A stretch of 64,000 bases of DNA from NCBI RefSeq assembly GCF_003412465.1, contig NZ_QTJV01000009.1:310001-374000 (forward strand). The letters are read 5' to 3'. A program made the translations under genes and the position numbers. This DNA is from Chitinophaga silvisoli (GTDB lineage Bacteria > Bacteroidota > Bacteroidia > Chitinophagales > Chitinophagaceae). This document shows positions 32,352 to 42,600 of this stretch, one piece after another. The notes below the pieces were generated by a model. The model was not told where the DNA came from and made no database searches. It saw only the letters and a list, made by a program, of their open reading frames with translations. The stretch's first letter is position 1. Each line of letters opens with the position of its first letter.

Positions 32352-34379
32352 ATGAGAAGCCAGACCAGCAAAGCTGCTTTAGACGACATTGACGCCATAA
32401 ATCGACACATTACGAACATTAGCAATACAGTTACGCCAGTCAGCAGCAGAAGGCAATTAATGAATAGTATACAAATGGAGATGCGCAAAATCATTGATTT
32501 TGACTCGTCCTATATTGCTGTTTATAACCAGGATTACCTTTCCTGTACCTGCTGCACGGAGAACCTGCTGCCACAGGTAGCTGCCGGTATTCCCTCTGCA
32601 CAGGCACTCCCCTGTACCGGCCCGGTCAAGCATTCCAAACCATTTACTTTCAGGTTTGATGAAGCGGGTAATGCCTTGTACGGACAATTGCCACTCGCGG
32701 CTATACACAGGGATAAGGGCTTTAAAACAGCCTGTATTATTCCCCTCATCATGCAGGGCGTATTAATGGGCTATCTCATGATCGCATCCCTGCATGATGA
32801 TCATTTTCATCCTGCTCATTTAAGCATTTTTGAAAAAGTAGCCGGGCCTATTGCTACCGGAGTTTCCAATGTGTTGCTTTATGAAAAACTCCTGGTAGCC
32901 AGGGAGGAGAAAAACCAACTGTTAGCTATCAGCGAGGCCATGGCCACAGTCCGGGACAAAGATGCCCTTTTTAAAATGATGATAGACCGGATTCAGCCAA
33001 TCCTTGGTTTTGATAGGGGGGCACAGATCTATACGATCAGTCAGGACAAGGCAACTGTTTTCTTTCCTGACGATTTTGCAAGCGATCCGGCCTTCCAGGA
33101 GATCGCAGCTTACGGGTTTCCCATCATAGGTTCCCCATTGGAAACGGTGCTGGCTACAGGGGAGATTTTCCCGATATATCGTGAATCCCCTTATAAAGAT
33201 GCTTTAATAATAAGGATGATGGACCGCCTGCAGATCAATAGTGGGATCATGGCTCCCCTGCGGATAGGTGGTACCATTATCGGGAGTTTCCAGGTCTTCA
33301 GTTCAGGCAGGGAAGCATTAACCAAAGAACAATACCCGTTGTTTCAGGGCATTGCAGACCAGGTGGCACTGGCAGTACAGCACATCTCCCTGCAGGGCGA
33401 AGCACCGGTACCGCCTTCTCATTTCGAAGAAATCATCAGCAGGAGCAAAAAGCTCCTGGAGATCTTCCGGAATATCCAGTTGGTGAGCCGGACAGATACC
33501 ACTGTATTGTTGCTGGGCGAAACCGGCACCGGCAAGGAACTCTTTGCCAAAGCCATTCACAACCTTTCTGCGCGGAAAGGGAAAACCCTGATCAAACTAA
33601 ACTGTGCCGCCCTACCTGCACATCTGATAGAAAGTGAATTGTTCGGGCATGAACGTGGCGCTTTTACGGGTGCGATCGACAGGCGGATCGGGAAGTTCGA
33701 AATCGCAGATGGCAGCACCCTTTTTCTCGATGAAATAGGTGAATTACCGCTGGAACTACAGGCAAAACTGCTCAGGGCATTGCAGGAAAAAGAAATCGAA
33801 AGACTGGGCAGTAATAAGGTGATTAAGACAAATGTGCGGATCATCGCGGCAACTAACCGTGACCTTCAAAAGGAAGTCGCAGCAGGCCGGTTCAGGTCTG
33901 ACCTGTATTTCAGACTGAACGTATTCCCTATCCTCCTACCGCCACTGCGGGAACGAAAAGAAGATATTCCCCTGCTGGCCAATCATTTCCTGCGAAAAAT
34001 GGAGGAAAAACTAGGCCGGGAATTCCGGGGCATGAGCACTAAGGTGATCCAGGAACTCACCAATTATAGCTGGCCGGGAAATATCCGTGAACTGGAACAT
34101 GTGATTGAACGCAGCGCTATTGTAACCAAAGGCAAGGTAATGACCAGTCTGCACCTGCCTCCTTTCCCGGAAGAATCTCCTTCTGCCGGGGTACAGCAAT
34201 GGTCACTGAAAACCTGGAAGGAACATGAAAAAGAATATATCCTGCAGGCCCTTAATTTATGCAATGGCAGGGTGAGTGGGGCAAAAGGAGCGGCAAAGAT
34301 CCTGGACATCCCCCCTACTACCCTGGAATCGAAAATGAGGAAATTAGGGATCCGGAAACAGCATTTTCCCATGGAATGA
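32352..34379 (+). CDS. Sigma-54-dependent activator with GAF sensor domains
   Basis: Bacterial enhancer-binding protein of 676 aa, numbered from the ATG at 32352 (MRSQTSKAALDDIDAINRHI); a longer start would add 47 hydrophobic residues unlike the family. Two GAF-type sensor domains lie at about 25-185 and 195-345 (FDSSYIAVYNQDYLS, DQVALAVQHISLQ at the end of the second). The AAA+ domain has Walker A GETGTGKE at 389-396 and the sigma-54 loop GAFTGA at 436-441, followed by LFLDEIGELPLELQAKLLRA (Walker B) and RADLYFRL-type sensor motifs (FRSDLYFRLNVFPI). A Fis-type helix-turn-helix ends it (GAAKILDIPPTTLESKMRKL). FhlA/NorR-like; the GAF domains suggest a gas, metal or redox ligand. No RpoN-type promoter identified. 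Confidence 0.94.
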   Translation: MRSQTSKAALDDIDAINRHITNISNTVTPVSSRRQLMNSIQMEMRKIIDFDSSYIAVYNQDYLSCTCCTENLLPQVAAGIPSAQALPCTGPVKHSKPFTFRFDEAGNALYGQLPLAAIHRDKGFKTACIIPLIMQGVLMGYLMIASLHDDHFHPAHLSIFEKVAGPIATGVSNVLLYEKLLVAREEKNQLLAISEAMATVRDKDALFKMMIDRIQPILGFDRGAQIYTISQDKATVFFPDDFASDPAFQEIAAYGFPIIGSPLETVLATGEIFPIYRESPYKDALIIRMMDRLQINSGIMAPLRIGGTIIGSFQVFSSGREALTKEQYPLFQGIADQVALAVQHISLQGEAPVPPSHFEEIISRSKKLLEIFRNIQLVSRTDTTVLLLGETGTGKELFAKAIHNLSARKGKTLIKLNCAALPAHLIESELFGHERGAFTGAIDRRIGKFEIADGSTLFLDEIGELPLELQAKLLRALQEKEIERLGSNKVIKTNVRIIAATNRDLQKEVAAGRFRSDLYFRLNVFPILLPPLRERKEDIPLLANHFLRKMEEKLGREFRGMSTKVIQELTNYSWPGNIRELEHVIERSAIVTKGKVMTSLHLPPFPEESPSAGVQQWSLKTWKEHEKEYILQALNLCNGRVSGAKGAAKILDIPPTTLESKMRKLGIRKQHFPME

Positions 34380-34382
34380 ACA

Positions 34383-34424
34383 ACGGTATATCGTACCAAT
34401 TTTAACAATATAACGATATATCGT
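34383..34424. promoter_or_regulatory. Paired palindromic operators ahead of an AraC gene
   Basis: ACGGTATATCGT at 34383-34394 and ACGATATATCGT at 34413-34424: two copies of ACGRTATATCGT, centres 30 bp apart (about three helical turns), 96 bp before the AraC start codon and just after the sigma-54 activator stop. The second is a perfect palindrome. Good candidates for a dimer-binding site. Confidence 0.5.
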
Positions 34425-34519
34425 CAATTTCAAAAACAGGAATTTGACACAATCTACTGATTTACAAACACATACTCTTAGGCACAGGATATGAAGCCTT
34501 TAGGCAAACCATAGCTATC

Positions 34520-35419
34520 ATGAAGTATCCTGAATATTTTCCCCTGCAGGAATTTAAACACAAGGAAGCAGATCTTCCTTTTGAGATTCATCCCTTCAAC
34601 TGGGAGGATGAATCTGTCAGAACGCACAATGCCCTGCCTCACCGACAGAACTTTATTGAGATCATCTGGGTGACCAAAGGTCACAGCACCCTGATTGTTG
34701 ATATGCAGAAACATGAAATGCCGGCTAACAGCGTATACTGTATTACCTCCGGACAAATCCACCAGCTGATCGGGAATGAACATACTGAAGGGTACATTTA
34801 TCAGTTCACGGAAGACTTCCTGTATATGGGGGAGCATGAGTTTGACCTGATGTATCATTCGGGCTTATTCCAGGCGTTTTCGCGATCGGCAGGCATTGAA
34901 GTAGATAGCCAGATAGCGGTGGAAATGGAAGAGATTACCCTGAAAATGATGCGGGAAGCGGATAATTTGTATTTGCTGCGGACAGAGTTGATGCGCAGGT
35001 ACCTGAAGATCTTCCTGATTTACCTGACAAGACAGTTGCGTGGAACACTGCAGACGACGATTCAGACGAGGAACATTGAATTGGTGGAGAAGTTTAAGAA
35101 TATGGTGGAGGCGATGTTTAAGACTAAGAAGAAAGTTGCGGATTTTGCAAGAGAGCTGTCCGTAACCCCGAATTACCTGAATGAAATTGTGAAGAAAATT
35201 ACGGGATATCCGGCGAGTCATCATATCCGGCAAAGAATTGTATTGGAAGCAAAGCGACAGGCTGCATATTCTGATGTGTGCATGAAGGAAGTGGCTTGGA
35301 ACCTGGGCTTTTCTGATATCGCACATTTTAGCAAGTTTTTTAAAAATTCTACCGGCACAAACTTCTCTGATTTTAAGAAAGAGTGCCTGGTTTTTGCCAC
35401 CACAACCAATGATATTTAG
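34520..35419 (+). CDS. AraC-family transcriptional regulator
   Basis: Regulator of 299 aa, paralogous to the AraC protein at 31282-32127: the sensor part shows HRQNFIEIIWVTKGHSTLIV and NSVYCITSGQIHQLIGNEHT, and the DNA-binding half VADFARELSVTPNYLNEIVK, KITGYPASHHIRQRIVLEAK, MKEVAWNLGFSDIAHFSKFF. It starts 140 bp after the sigma-54 activator stop, beyond a pair of palindromes. Conserved DNA-contact helices suggest that the two AraC proteins recognise related sites; this is inference. Confidence 0.94.
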   Translation: MKYPEYFPLQEFKHKEADLPFEIHPFNWEDESVRTHNALPHRQNFIEIIWVTKGHSTLIVDMQKHEMPANSVYCITSGQIHQLIGNEHTEGYIYQFTEDFLYMGEHEFDLMYHSGLFQAFSRSAGIEVDSQIAVEMEEITLKMMREADNLYLLRTELMRRYLKIFLIYLTRQLRGTLQTTIQTRNIELVEKFKNMVEAMFKTKKKVADFARELSVTPNYLNEIVKKITGYPASHHIRQRIVLEAKRQAAYSDVCMKEVAWNLGFSDIAHFSKFFKNSTGTNFSDFKKECLVFATTTNDI

Positions 35420-35421
35420 TA

Positions 35422-35463
35422 CAGACCACATCGCTTTTACATGGGTAAAAGCGATGTGGTCTG
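35422..35463. terminator. Long hairpin between convergent genes
   Basis: Perfect 19-bp inverted repeat with a 4-nt loop (ATGG), directly after the AraC stop codon and 35 bp before the end of the convergent esterase gene. Probably a shared terminator, though neither side has a strong T run. Confidence 0.6.
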
Positions 35464-35498
35464 AGTGCTTTGGCCAATGGCCGGATTTAAAATGAATA

Positions 35499-36560
35499 TT
35501 ATTTTAAAGAAGCTTTGATAAATGCACCTGCCTGCAACATTGCAACCTTTGTACTCGGCACTGTCGCCAGTGGATTCAGTAGCCCCCAGTCGTGAATGGT
35601 AGTGGAATATTCTACGAGTGTAGTCATTACACCTGCTTCATCTAGTTTACGTGCGTACGCAGCACCTTCGTCATGCAGTACATCGTTGCCTGCCACCATT
35701 ACCAGTGCTGGTGGCAATCCCTGCAACTGCGCTGTAGTAGCCTGTAATGGAGAAGCATAAATTTCCTTACGCTTAGCGGCATCAGGCAGGTAGTTATCCC
35801 AGAACCACACCATCATCGATTTGGTGAGGAAACGGTCAGTCGCATATTTGTTATAAGATGCTGTTTCGAAGTTAGCATCTGTCACTGGCCAGAACATCAG
35901 CTGGAACTTAATTTCGGGTCCTTTCTTATCTTTGGCCATAAGGGCGACAACAGCAGTCATGTTACCACCTACGCTATTCCCGGCAATACCCAGTTTCTTA
36001 CCATCAACATTGATTTCTTTACCATGCTCAGCGACCCATTTTGTAGCTGCATATGCCTGGTTGATGGCAACCGGGTACTTTGCTTCAGGAGATGGCGTAT
36101 AATTAACAAATACCGCCACGGCACCAGAACCTACTACCAGATCACGAACCAGGCGCTGGTGTGTAGGGAAATCACCTAAGACCCATCCACCACCATGAAA
36201 GAACATGAATACAGGTAACTGACCTTTTACGCCTGCAGGACGAACGATGTTCAGTTGAATGGATTGACCATCTTCAGTAATTGTCTTTTCTGACACTTCG
36301 ATACCAGACAGATCTACTTTTACAGAATTTTGTGCACCTGTCAGTACTGCGCGCGCGTCTTTTGGAGAGAGCGTTTCAAGAGGAGCTCCGCCACTGGAAT
36401 TGAGAGCATGCAGAAAACTTTTCACACGGGTTTCAATGGCGGGGTCTTTGTCCGGATTAACCGGTGTAATGGTTTGTGCGCTCATGTTCATTGTTTTGAA
36501 TGTAAGGGCTGTCATTAGCAGGAATGCAGCTGTTTTGTTCACCAGATTGATTTGTTTCAC
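35499..36560 (-). CDS. Exported alpha/beta hydrolase, hormone-sensitive-lipase type
   Basis: Esterase of 353 aa. It begins with a GTG (no in-frame ATG upstream before a stop) and a signal peptide (MKQINLVNKTAAFLLMTALT...MSAQ). The HSL-type oxyanion motif HGGG is at 122-125 (FFHGGGWVLGD) and the nucleophile elbow GNSVGG at 194-199 (Ser196). The acid is likely in MVAGNDVLHDEG and the His in TTIHDWGLLNPL. Acts on small acyl esters in the periplasm or outside. Stand-alone gene, convergent with the AraC gene. Confidence 0.92.
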   Translation of the reverse strand: MKQINLVNKTAAFLLMTALTFKTMNMSAQTITPVNPDKDPAIETRVKSFLHALNSSGGAPLETLSPKDARAVLTGAQNSVKVDLSGIEVSEKTITEDGQSIQLNIVRPAGVKGQLPVFMFFHGGGWVLGDFPTHQRLVRDLVVGSGAVAVFVNYTPSPEAKYPVAINQAYAATKWVAEHGKEINVDGKKLGIAGNSVGGNMTAVVALMAKDKKGPEIKFQLMFWPVTDANFETASYNKYATDRFLTKSMMVWFWDNYLPDAAKRKEIYASPLQATTAQLQGLPPALVMVAGNDVLHDEGAAYARKLDEAGVMTTLVEYSTTIHDWGLLNPLATVPSTKVAMLQAGAFIKASLK

Positions 36561-36843
36561 TTGTAGCTATTTAAATTGTAACAATACGTACAAAGCTAGG
36601 CCTGTATTGGGCGGAAGTCAATTGATAAATGCGGTATACCCTTGTACATTTCACTGTGGTGAAAATAACCAGTATCTGTACAGTGCTTTCGATAATTTAT
36701 ACAACAGTTGCGATAATGTGGCAATTGGTTATGGAGGCTCCCGGTCCTAGCTTTGATCAAATATTGCCTCCTGAATATCCAGAATCCACGTTTAGGTTAA
36801 ATCGCTTCAGCATATAGTTAAAGCTTTTTTAAAAAATTAGATC

Positions 36844-37305
36844 ATGAATACTTCATATAGATTAGCGCGGCTGATGGATGCTGAAGAACTCACCATAATG
36901 TCGATGGAACTATACTCTGAAATTAACAGCCGCAAAGACTTTACGGACAATAAGATTGTGGCCACACTCCGTTTCTATGAGCAACATAGCGATATGGGAG
37001 AAGTATTGATGATTGAATGTGACGGTGGCCTGGCGGGCTACTCCATTATATTCAGATTCTGGAGTCATGAATATGGGGGGCTGATGCTGGGTGTGGACGA
37101 GTTGTATATCAAGAAAAAGTATCGCAGATTAGGGACGGCAAGGCAGTTCATCGATATGCTGATTACGACGGAACGAAGCCATCCCCAGTTTGCGGGTATT
37201 GAGCTGGAAGCCCATATTAATAATACACTGGCAAATAAATTGTTTGCTTCAGTTGGCATTCCTCACAATGATAATGCGCATTACATAAAGCTGCTAAAGA
37301 AGTAA
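36844..37305 (+). CDS. GNAT-family N-acetyltransferase
   Basis: 153-aa acetyltransferase. The acetyl-CoA region is VDELYIKKKYRRLGTARQFI (R-x-x-G-x-x pattern), preceded by a typical strand pair (MIECDGGLAGYSIIFRFWSH) and followed by GIELEAHINNTLANKLFASV, GIP. Substrate unknown. Flanked by spacers of about 280 and 190 bp in which I see no gene. Confidence 0.85.
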   Translation: MNTSYRLARLMDAEELTIMSMELYSEINSRKDFTDNKIVATLRFYEQHSDMGEVLMIECDGGLAGYSIIFRFWSHEYGGLMLGVDELYIKKKYRRLGTARQFIDMLITTERSHPQFAGIELEAHINNTLANKLFASVGIPHNDNAHYIKLLKK

Positions 37306-37495
37306 ATCCCATAATCTGTACAAGTTATTCCTTTTAAATGCCATTGCAGGAATGTGGCAGGATGAGCATCTTTGTAGTACTTTTTAAATACGGATTAACC
37401 CGGAATTTTATCAAGTTGGCATTGGTTATCATCCGGCTGTTTCTGTCAAGGAATGGCCTCCTTTTTAATATCATTTTTGTTAAGAAATCTTCCAT

Positions 37496-37969
37496 TTACA
37501 TGGTCGGATGCTGCTCCACCAGGATCCAGGATTGGGATTTCAGGTCTTTCTTCTTCGCTGCCAATACAATATTATCTTCGCCTTGTGTAATGTACAACTC
37601 CGTTCCTTTCACCCGGATCAGGTAAGTGTTTTTCTCACCCGGCAGCAATTCATATTGCTGGTCTGCAATAGGCTGTTCTTCCAGGGTTACTCCTTCCGAT
37701 GCTGCAGTTTTTGCCTGCAATGTCTTGCCGGAAAAAAGGTTTTTCAGCTGGTAGGTCTGACCTTCCACATTCCTGAAATCCCAGGTTACACATTTCCAGT
37801 TTACAGGAGAATAAGGAACGATGGGGGTTCCATTGGCGGTGTTTGCATCTTTAATACGGAGTACCATGCCGGAGGCTACGTTTTTAATAGCATAAGTTCC
37901 ATGAATGGTTTGAGCAGACGTGGTGACAGTGGCAATAATGATGGCCAAAGTACAGAATAAGCTTTTCAT
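37496..37969 (-). CDS. Secreted ricin-type beta-trefoil (RICIN-like) lectin domain protein
   Basis: 157-aa exported protein: signal peptide MKSLFCTLAIIIATVTTSAQ, then one beta-trefoil of three similar repeats. The repeats start GTYAIKNVASGMVLRI, GQTYQLKNLFSGKTLQA and KNTYLIRVKGTELYITQ; each continues with a QxW-type position (VNWKCVTWDF, QQYELLP, SQSWILVEQ). Such domains bind sugar residues. No catalytic domain is attached, so it may act as a free lectin. It ends far from its neighbours and has its own transcription unit. Confidence 0.82.
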   Translation of the reverse strand: MKSLFCTLAIIIATVTTSAQTIHGTYAIKNVASGMVLRIKDANTANGTPIVPYSPVNWKCVTWDFRNVEGQTYQLKNLFSGKTLQAKTAASEGVTLEEQPIADQQYELLPGEKNTYLIRVKGTELYITQGEDNIVLAAKKKDLKSQSWILVEQHPTM

Positions 37970-37999
37970 GACAGATGGATTTTTCTATACCAAATATAT

Positions 38000-38034
38000 A
38001 AAAAAGGCAGCGCCATACGGGGATATGGCGCTGC
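38000..38034 (-). terminator. Terminator of the RND efflux operon
   Basis: Perfect 11-bp stem GCAGCGCCATA / TATGGCGCTGC, loop of 6 nt, and on the minus strand a CTTTTTTATATA tail. About 180 nt after the stop of the outer-membrane gene. Confidence 0.8.
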
Positions 38035-38211
38035 GGGTTAACAACAATTTATCTACCTATTACAACTGTTATTTATTATGACTAATTAGGACTGATTTCG
38101 GATTTGTGATTCGTGTATGAATTCCAGGTGTTTCAAAAATCAAGCAGTTCCCACGTCTTGTTTATTGTAAGGCGCGGGAACCCGTAAGGGGCCAGCAGCA
38201 GGATAACCATT

Positions 38212-39627
38212 TTACTGCCATCCACCACCTAAACTTCTATACAATTCCACACCTGCACTTAACTGCTGCCTGGTAATATCTGCCTGGGTCAGCTCAGCCT
38301 GCAATGAATTACCCTGTGCGGTTATTACTTCCAGGTAGTTAGCCATACCGCTACGGAACAATAACTGCGCATGACGGGTAGCCAGTTGGGTTGTTTCCAC
38401 CTGCCGGGAAGCGATGGTCTGCTGTAATTTCAGCTTATCCAGTTTCACCAGTGAATTGCTCACTTCTCCTACTGCTTCCAATGCCAGCTGACGGAAACGG
38501 ATCACTGCCTCTTCGCGCTGGATCTTTGCTACTTCCAGCTGAGTTTTCAGCTGTCTGTGCTGAAACAATGGCTGTGTCAGCCCGGCACCTGCCACACCAA
38601 ACAATGAGGCCGGCAATGTAAACCAATCACTTGCTTTAAAAGCATTCAATCCTCCTGTTGCAGTGATGGTCAATGTAGGATACATGCTTCCCTGTGCCAC
38701 TCCTACCTTTGCATTCGCAGCCACCAGTGCCATCTCTCCTGCTCTCACATCAGGACGCTTACTGATCATATTGGCAGGAATACCTACTGGCAATGCATCA
38801 CGCATCAGGGTTGTGTTCAGTCGCTGGTTACGTGCTATAGTACCCGGCAGTTCACCAGTGAGGATCCGCAGGGTATTCTCCTGTATGGCCAATGCCTGCT
38901 CTAATTGAGGCACCAGCAATGCGGCTGTCTGCTGTTGGGCGATAGCCTGTTGAACACCCAGCTCTGTCACATCGCCCGCTGTCTTTTGCAGACGGATCAT
39001 CTGTACAATTGTATCGCTCAGCGCCAGGCTGTTCTTAGCGGTCTGTAATTGCGCATCAAGCATCAGCAGATTATAATATGCATTGGCAATATCTGATACG
39101 AGGGTAGTTTGCACGGCATGTGCACCTTCGTAGCTTTCCAGATAGCTGGCCAGTGCCGCTTCTTTTTGTCTCCTGATCTTACCCCACACATCTATCTCCC
39201 AGGATACCGCTGCATTCAATGAATAATCTTCGATATGATCTGTACCCAGGAATGTTTTCAGACTTGTTCCATTCAAACTGTTATTTGAAGGGTTTGTTGT
39301 ATTTGCTGTTACATTCAGGCTGGCAGTTGGCAACCAGGCTACCTTAGCTGCTTTTAGATATGCATCTGCTTCTTCTATCCGCTTCACGGCCAACTGTAAG
39401 TCATAGTTACCATTCAGCCCTGCGCTGATCAGTCTTTGTAAGGTCGTATCTGCAAAGAACTCCTTCCATGGCATAGCAGCAATGCTGGTATCCGAAGGGG
39501 CTTTGTCGTCGAATTGCTGCGGCAGTACCAGGGCAGGCTGTTTGTAGTCACGGCCCACCCGGCAGGCTGCCAGAATTGCACTTATAGCAATGAAGACGAT
39601 TAAGACACTGATATATTTTTTAGTCAT
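38212..39627 (-). CDS. RND efflux outer-membrane channel, NodT/OprM-type lipoprotein
   Basis: Outer-membrane factor of 471 aa, the channel of the three-part pump. The ATG at 39627 gives a lipoprotein signal (MTKKYISVLIVFIAISAILA, Ala, Cys22). The body shows the two-fold repeat of the TolC family: SAGLNGNYDLQLAVKRIEEA in the first half and ISKRPDVRAGEMALVAANAK, VGVAQGSMYPTLTITATGGL in the second, ending with an LYRSLGGGW-type tail. Follows the pump gene by 22 nt. Confidence 0.94.
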   Translation of the reverse strand: MTKKYISVLIVFIAISAILAACRVGRDYKQPALVLPQQFDDKAPSDTSIAAMPWKEFFADTTLQRLISAGLNGNYDLQLAVKRIEEADAYLKAAKVAWLPTASLNVTANTTNPSNNSLNGTSLKTFLGTDHIEDYSLNAAVSWEIDVWGKIRRQKEAALASYLESYEGAHAVQTTLVSDIANAYYNLLMLDAQLQTAKNSLALSDTIVQMIRLQKTAGDVTELGVQQAIAQQQTAALLVPQLEQALAIQENTLRILTGELPGTIARNQRLNTTLMRDALPVGIPANMISKRPDVRAGEMALVAANAKVGVAQGSMYPTLTITATGGLNAFKASDWFTLPASLFGVAGAGLTQPLFQHRQLKTQLEVAKIQREEAVIRFRQLALEAVGEVSNSLVKLDKLKLQQTIASRQVETTQLATRHAQLLFRSGMANYLEVITAQGNSLQAELTQADITRQQLSAGVELYRSLGGGWQ

Positions 39628-39649
39628 CACTTTTTTTACTTTAATTATT

Positions 39650-42600
39650 TTAATACTCTGCTGCTGTCGTCAGGTCTTCCTGTCTTACAGGTTTGCCACT
39701 GATGCGCTCCTGTATATATTGGAAGATGATGAACAGCACTGGTATCACGAAGATGCCGAGCAATACACCTGTCAACATTCCGCCTGCTGCTCCAAAACTG
39801 ATGGAGCGGTTACCCTGTGCAGATGAACCCGTTGCTCTCATGAGTGGGGTCAGACCTGCGATGAATGCGAAGGATGTCATGAGGATCGGGCGCAGACGTA
39901 ATTTAGCTGCTTCCAGTGCCGATGCCAGCAATCCCATTCCGCTCTTTCGCCGCTGCACGGCATATTCCACAATCAGGATGGCATTTTTAGCGAGCAAACC
40001 AATCAGCATAATCAAACCTACCTGTACATAGATATTGTTGTCGATACCTGCTATATTGATGAAGGCAAATACACCGAAGATACCCAGTGGAATAGAAAGG
40101 ATTACTGAGAATGGCAGAATGTAACTTTCATATTGTGCTGAAAGCAGGAAGTATACGAAGATGAGACACAGCAGGAAGATAATACCTGCCTGGCCACCGG
40201 CTGCAATTTCTTCTTTGGTCATACCCACCCACTCGTAGGAGTAACCTCTTGGCAGGTATTGCGCCGCTACTTCTTCCACTGCCCTGATCGCATCACCGGA
40301 GCTATAACCCGGTTTCGGCTGACCATTAATAGATACTGCGTTGAAGAGGTTATTGCGGGTTACTGTTTCCGGGCCATATACTCTTTCCAGTTTTACCACG
40401 GAATTCATTGGCACCATTTCGCCTGTTTCATTCTTTACATACACTTCATCGAGTGAAGAAGGTTCTGCACGCGCAGGCACATCTGCCTGTACAATCACAC
40501 GGTAATATTTACCAAAGCGGTTGAAGTCTGACGCATAAGTGCTACCATAATATACCTGCAGGGTTTGCAGGATGTCTGATACTTTTACACCCAGCTGTTT
40601 CGCTTTGCTCTCGTCAATCTGTACACTGTACTGAGGGTTACCGGCATTGAAGGTAGTGAAGGCAAAAGCAATCTCCTTACGCTTCATCAGTTCACCGATG
40701 AAACCATAAGAGGTATTCGCCAGTTTATCCAGTGGTCCACCGCTACGGTCCTGCAAAATTACTTCGAAACCATCTACGTTACTGAAACCTGGTACAGTCG
40801 GCATGTTGAACATGAAGATATTGGCTTCAGGAATTCCTGCCAGTGCGCCCTGCATCATGCCCATTACGGCTTTGAGGTCTTTCACCTGTCCACGCTGTTG
40901 GAATGGCTTAAGTTTTACGAAACCTACACCATATGCGGAACTATAGGAACTAGTGATGATGTTGAAACCGGATATGCTCAGGTAAGCGTTTACTGACTGG
41001 AAGTCGTGCATGATCTTTTCGACCTTGCCTACTACTTCTCTTGTGCGCTGTAAGGAGGCACCAGGAGGCATGGTTACGGAATATACCACGAAGCCATTGT
41101 CTTCAGTAGGAATAAACCCTGTAGGCGTACGTTTTACCAGGTATACCGTTACTGCGGTAATGATGGCCAGGCCACCTATTGCAATCCATTTACGTCTTAC
41201 CAGGAAACGGAGACTATTAATATATTTAGCGGTTACTGCATTGAAACCGGTATTGAATGCATTGAAGAAACGACTACCAAAACCCATTGCTACGTGCTTT
41301 GGCTGATGTTCATCTCCGTGATGCTTATTCTTCAATAAGAGGGCACAAAGTGCAGGACTCAGGGTCAACGCATTCAATGCAGAGATCAGGATGGCGATAG
41401 CCAGCGTAAAGGCGAACTGACGATAGAATACCCCTGCAGGGCCCTGCATGAAGCCAACGGGTACGAATACCGCAGCCATAACGAGGGTGATAGAGATGAT
41501 TGCACCTGATATTTCCTGCATACTGGTGATAGTTGCATTGCGGGGCGACATATTGATGCGCTCCATTTTTGCGTGCACCGCCTCGACGACGACGATGGCA
41601 TCATCCACCACGATACCGATAGCCAGTACCAGTGCAAAGAGGGTGAGCAGGTTGATGGTAAAACCAAATAGCTGCATGAAGAAGAAGGTACCTATGATTG
41701 CTACCGGCACTGCGATAGCAGGAATCAGTGTAGAACGGAAATCCTGTAAGAAGATGAATACAACGATAAATACCAGTATAAATGCTTCCAGCAGGGTATG
41801 TTTTACCTGATCGATAGATTCATCCAGGTATTCCTTGGTGCTGTAGATATTGAAGTATTCCACGCCTTTGGGGAATTGCAGGGATGCTTTTTTCATCAGG
41901 GCATTGGCAGCTACCTGGATATCATTTGCGTTTGAACCGGCAGTCTGATAGATAGCTATACCAATACCGTATCTCCCATTCACCTTGGTGTCACTGCTAT
42001 ATGTAAAGGAACCGAACTCCACCCTGGCCACGTCTTTCAGGCGTAGCAGGGAACCATCTGCGTTTGCTTTCAGCACCATGTTCTCATAGTCTTGATGCTG
42101 GTTCAGTTTTCCTTTGTATTTCAATACATACTCAAATGCCCTGTCACTGCTTTCACCGAAACGGCCTGGAGCAGCTTCGATATTCTGCTCATGGATAGAG
42201 TTGAGTACATCCTGTGGAGAAAGGTTGTTGGCAGCCAGGCGATCAGGATGCAGCCAGATACGCATAGAGTAATCTTTAGCACCGAATACCATGGCCTGAC
42301 CTACCCCTGTGATACGTTGTAATTCAGGAATGATGTTGATCTTTGCATAGTTCTGCAGGAATTTTTCATCATACTCTGGTGTATTGCTCATCAGGTTCAC
42401 CACCATAATCATACTGTTCTGTTTCTTCTCTGTGGTGATACCTGCGCTTACTACTTCTGAGGGTAGCAGGGCGGTTGCTTTCGAAACGCGGTTCTGCACG
42501 TTTACAGCGGCCAAATCCGGGTTTGTGCCCAGTTTAAAGTATACGCTCAGGGTCATGGAGCCGTCGTTGTTGGATGTGGAGGTCATGTAAGTCATGTTCT

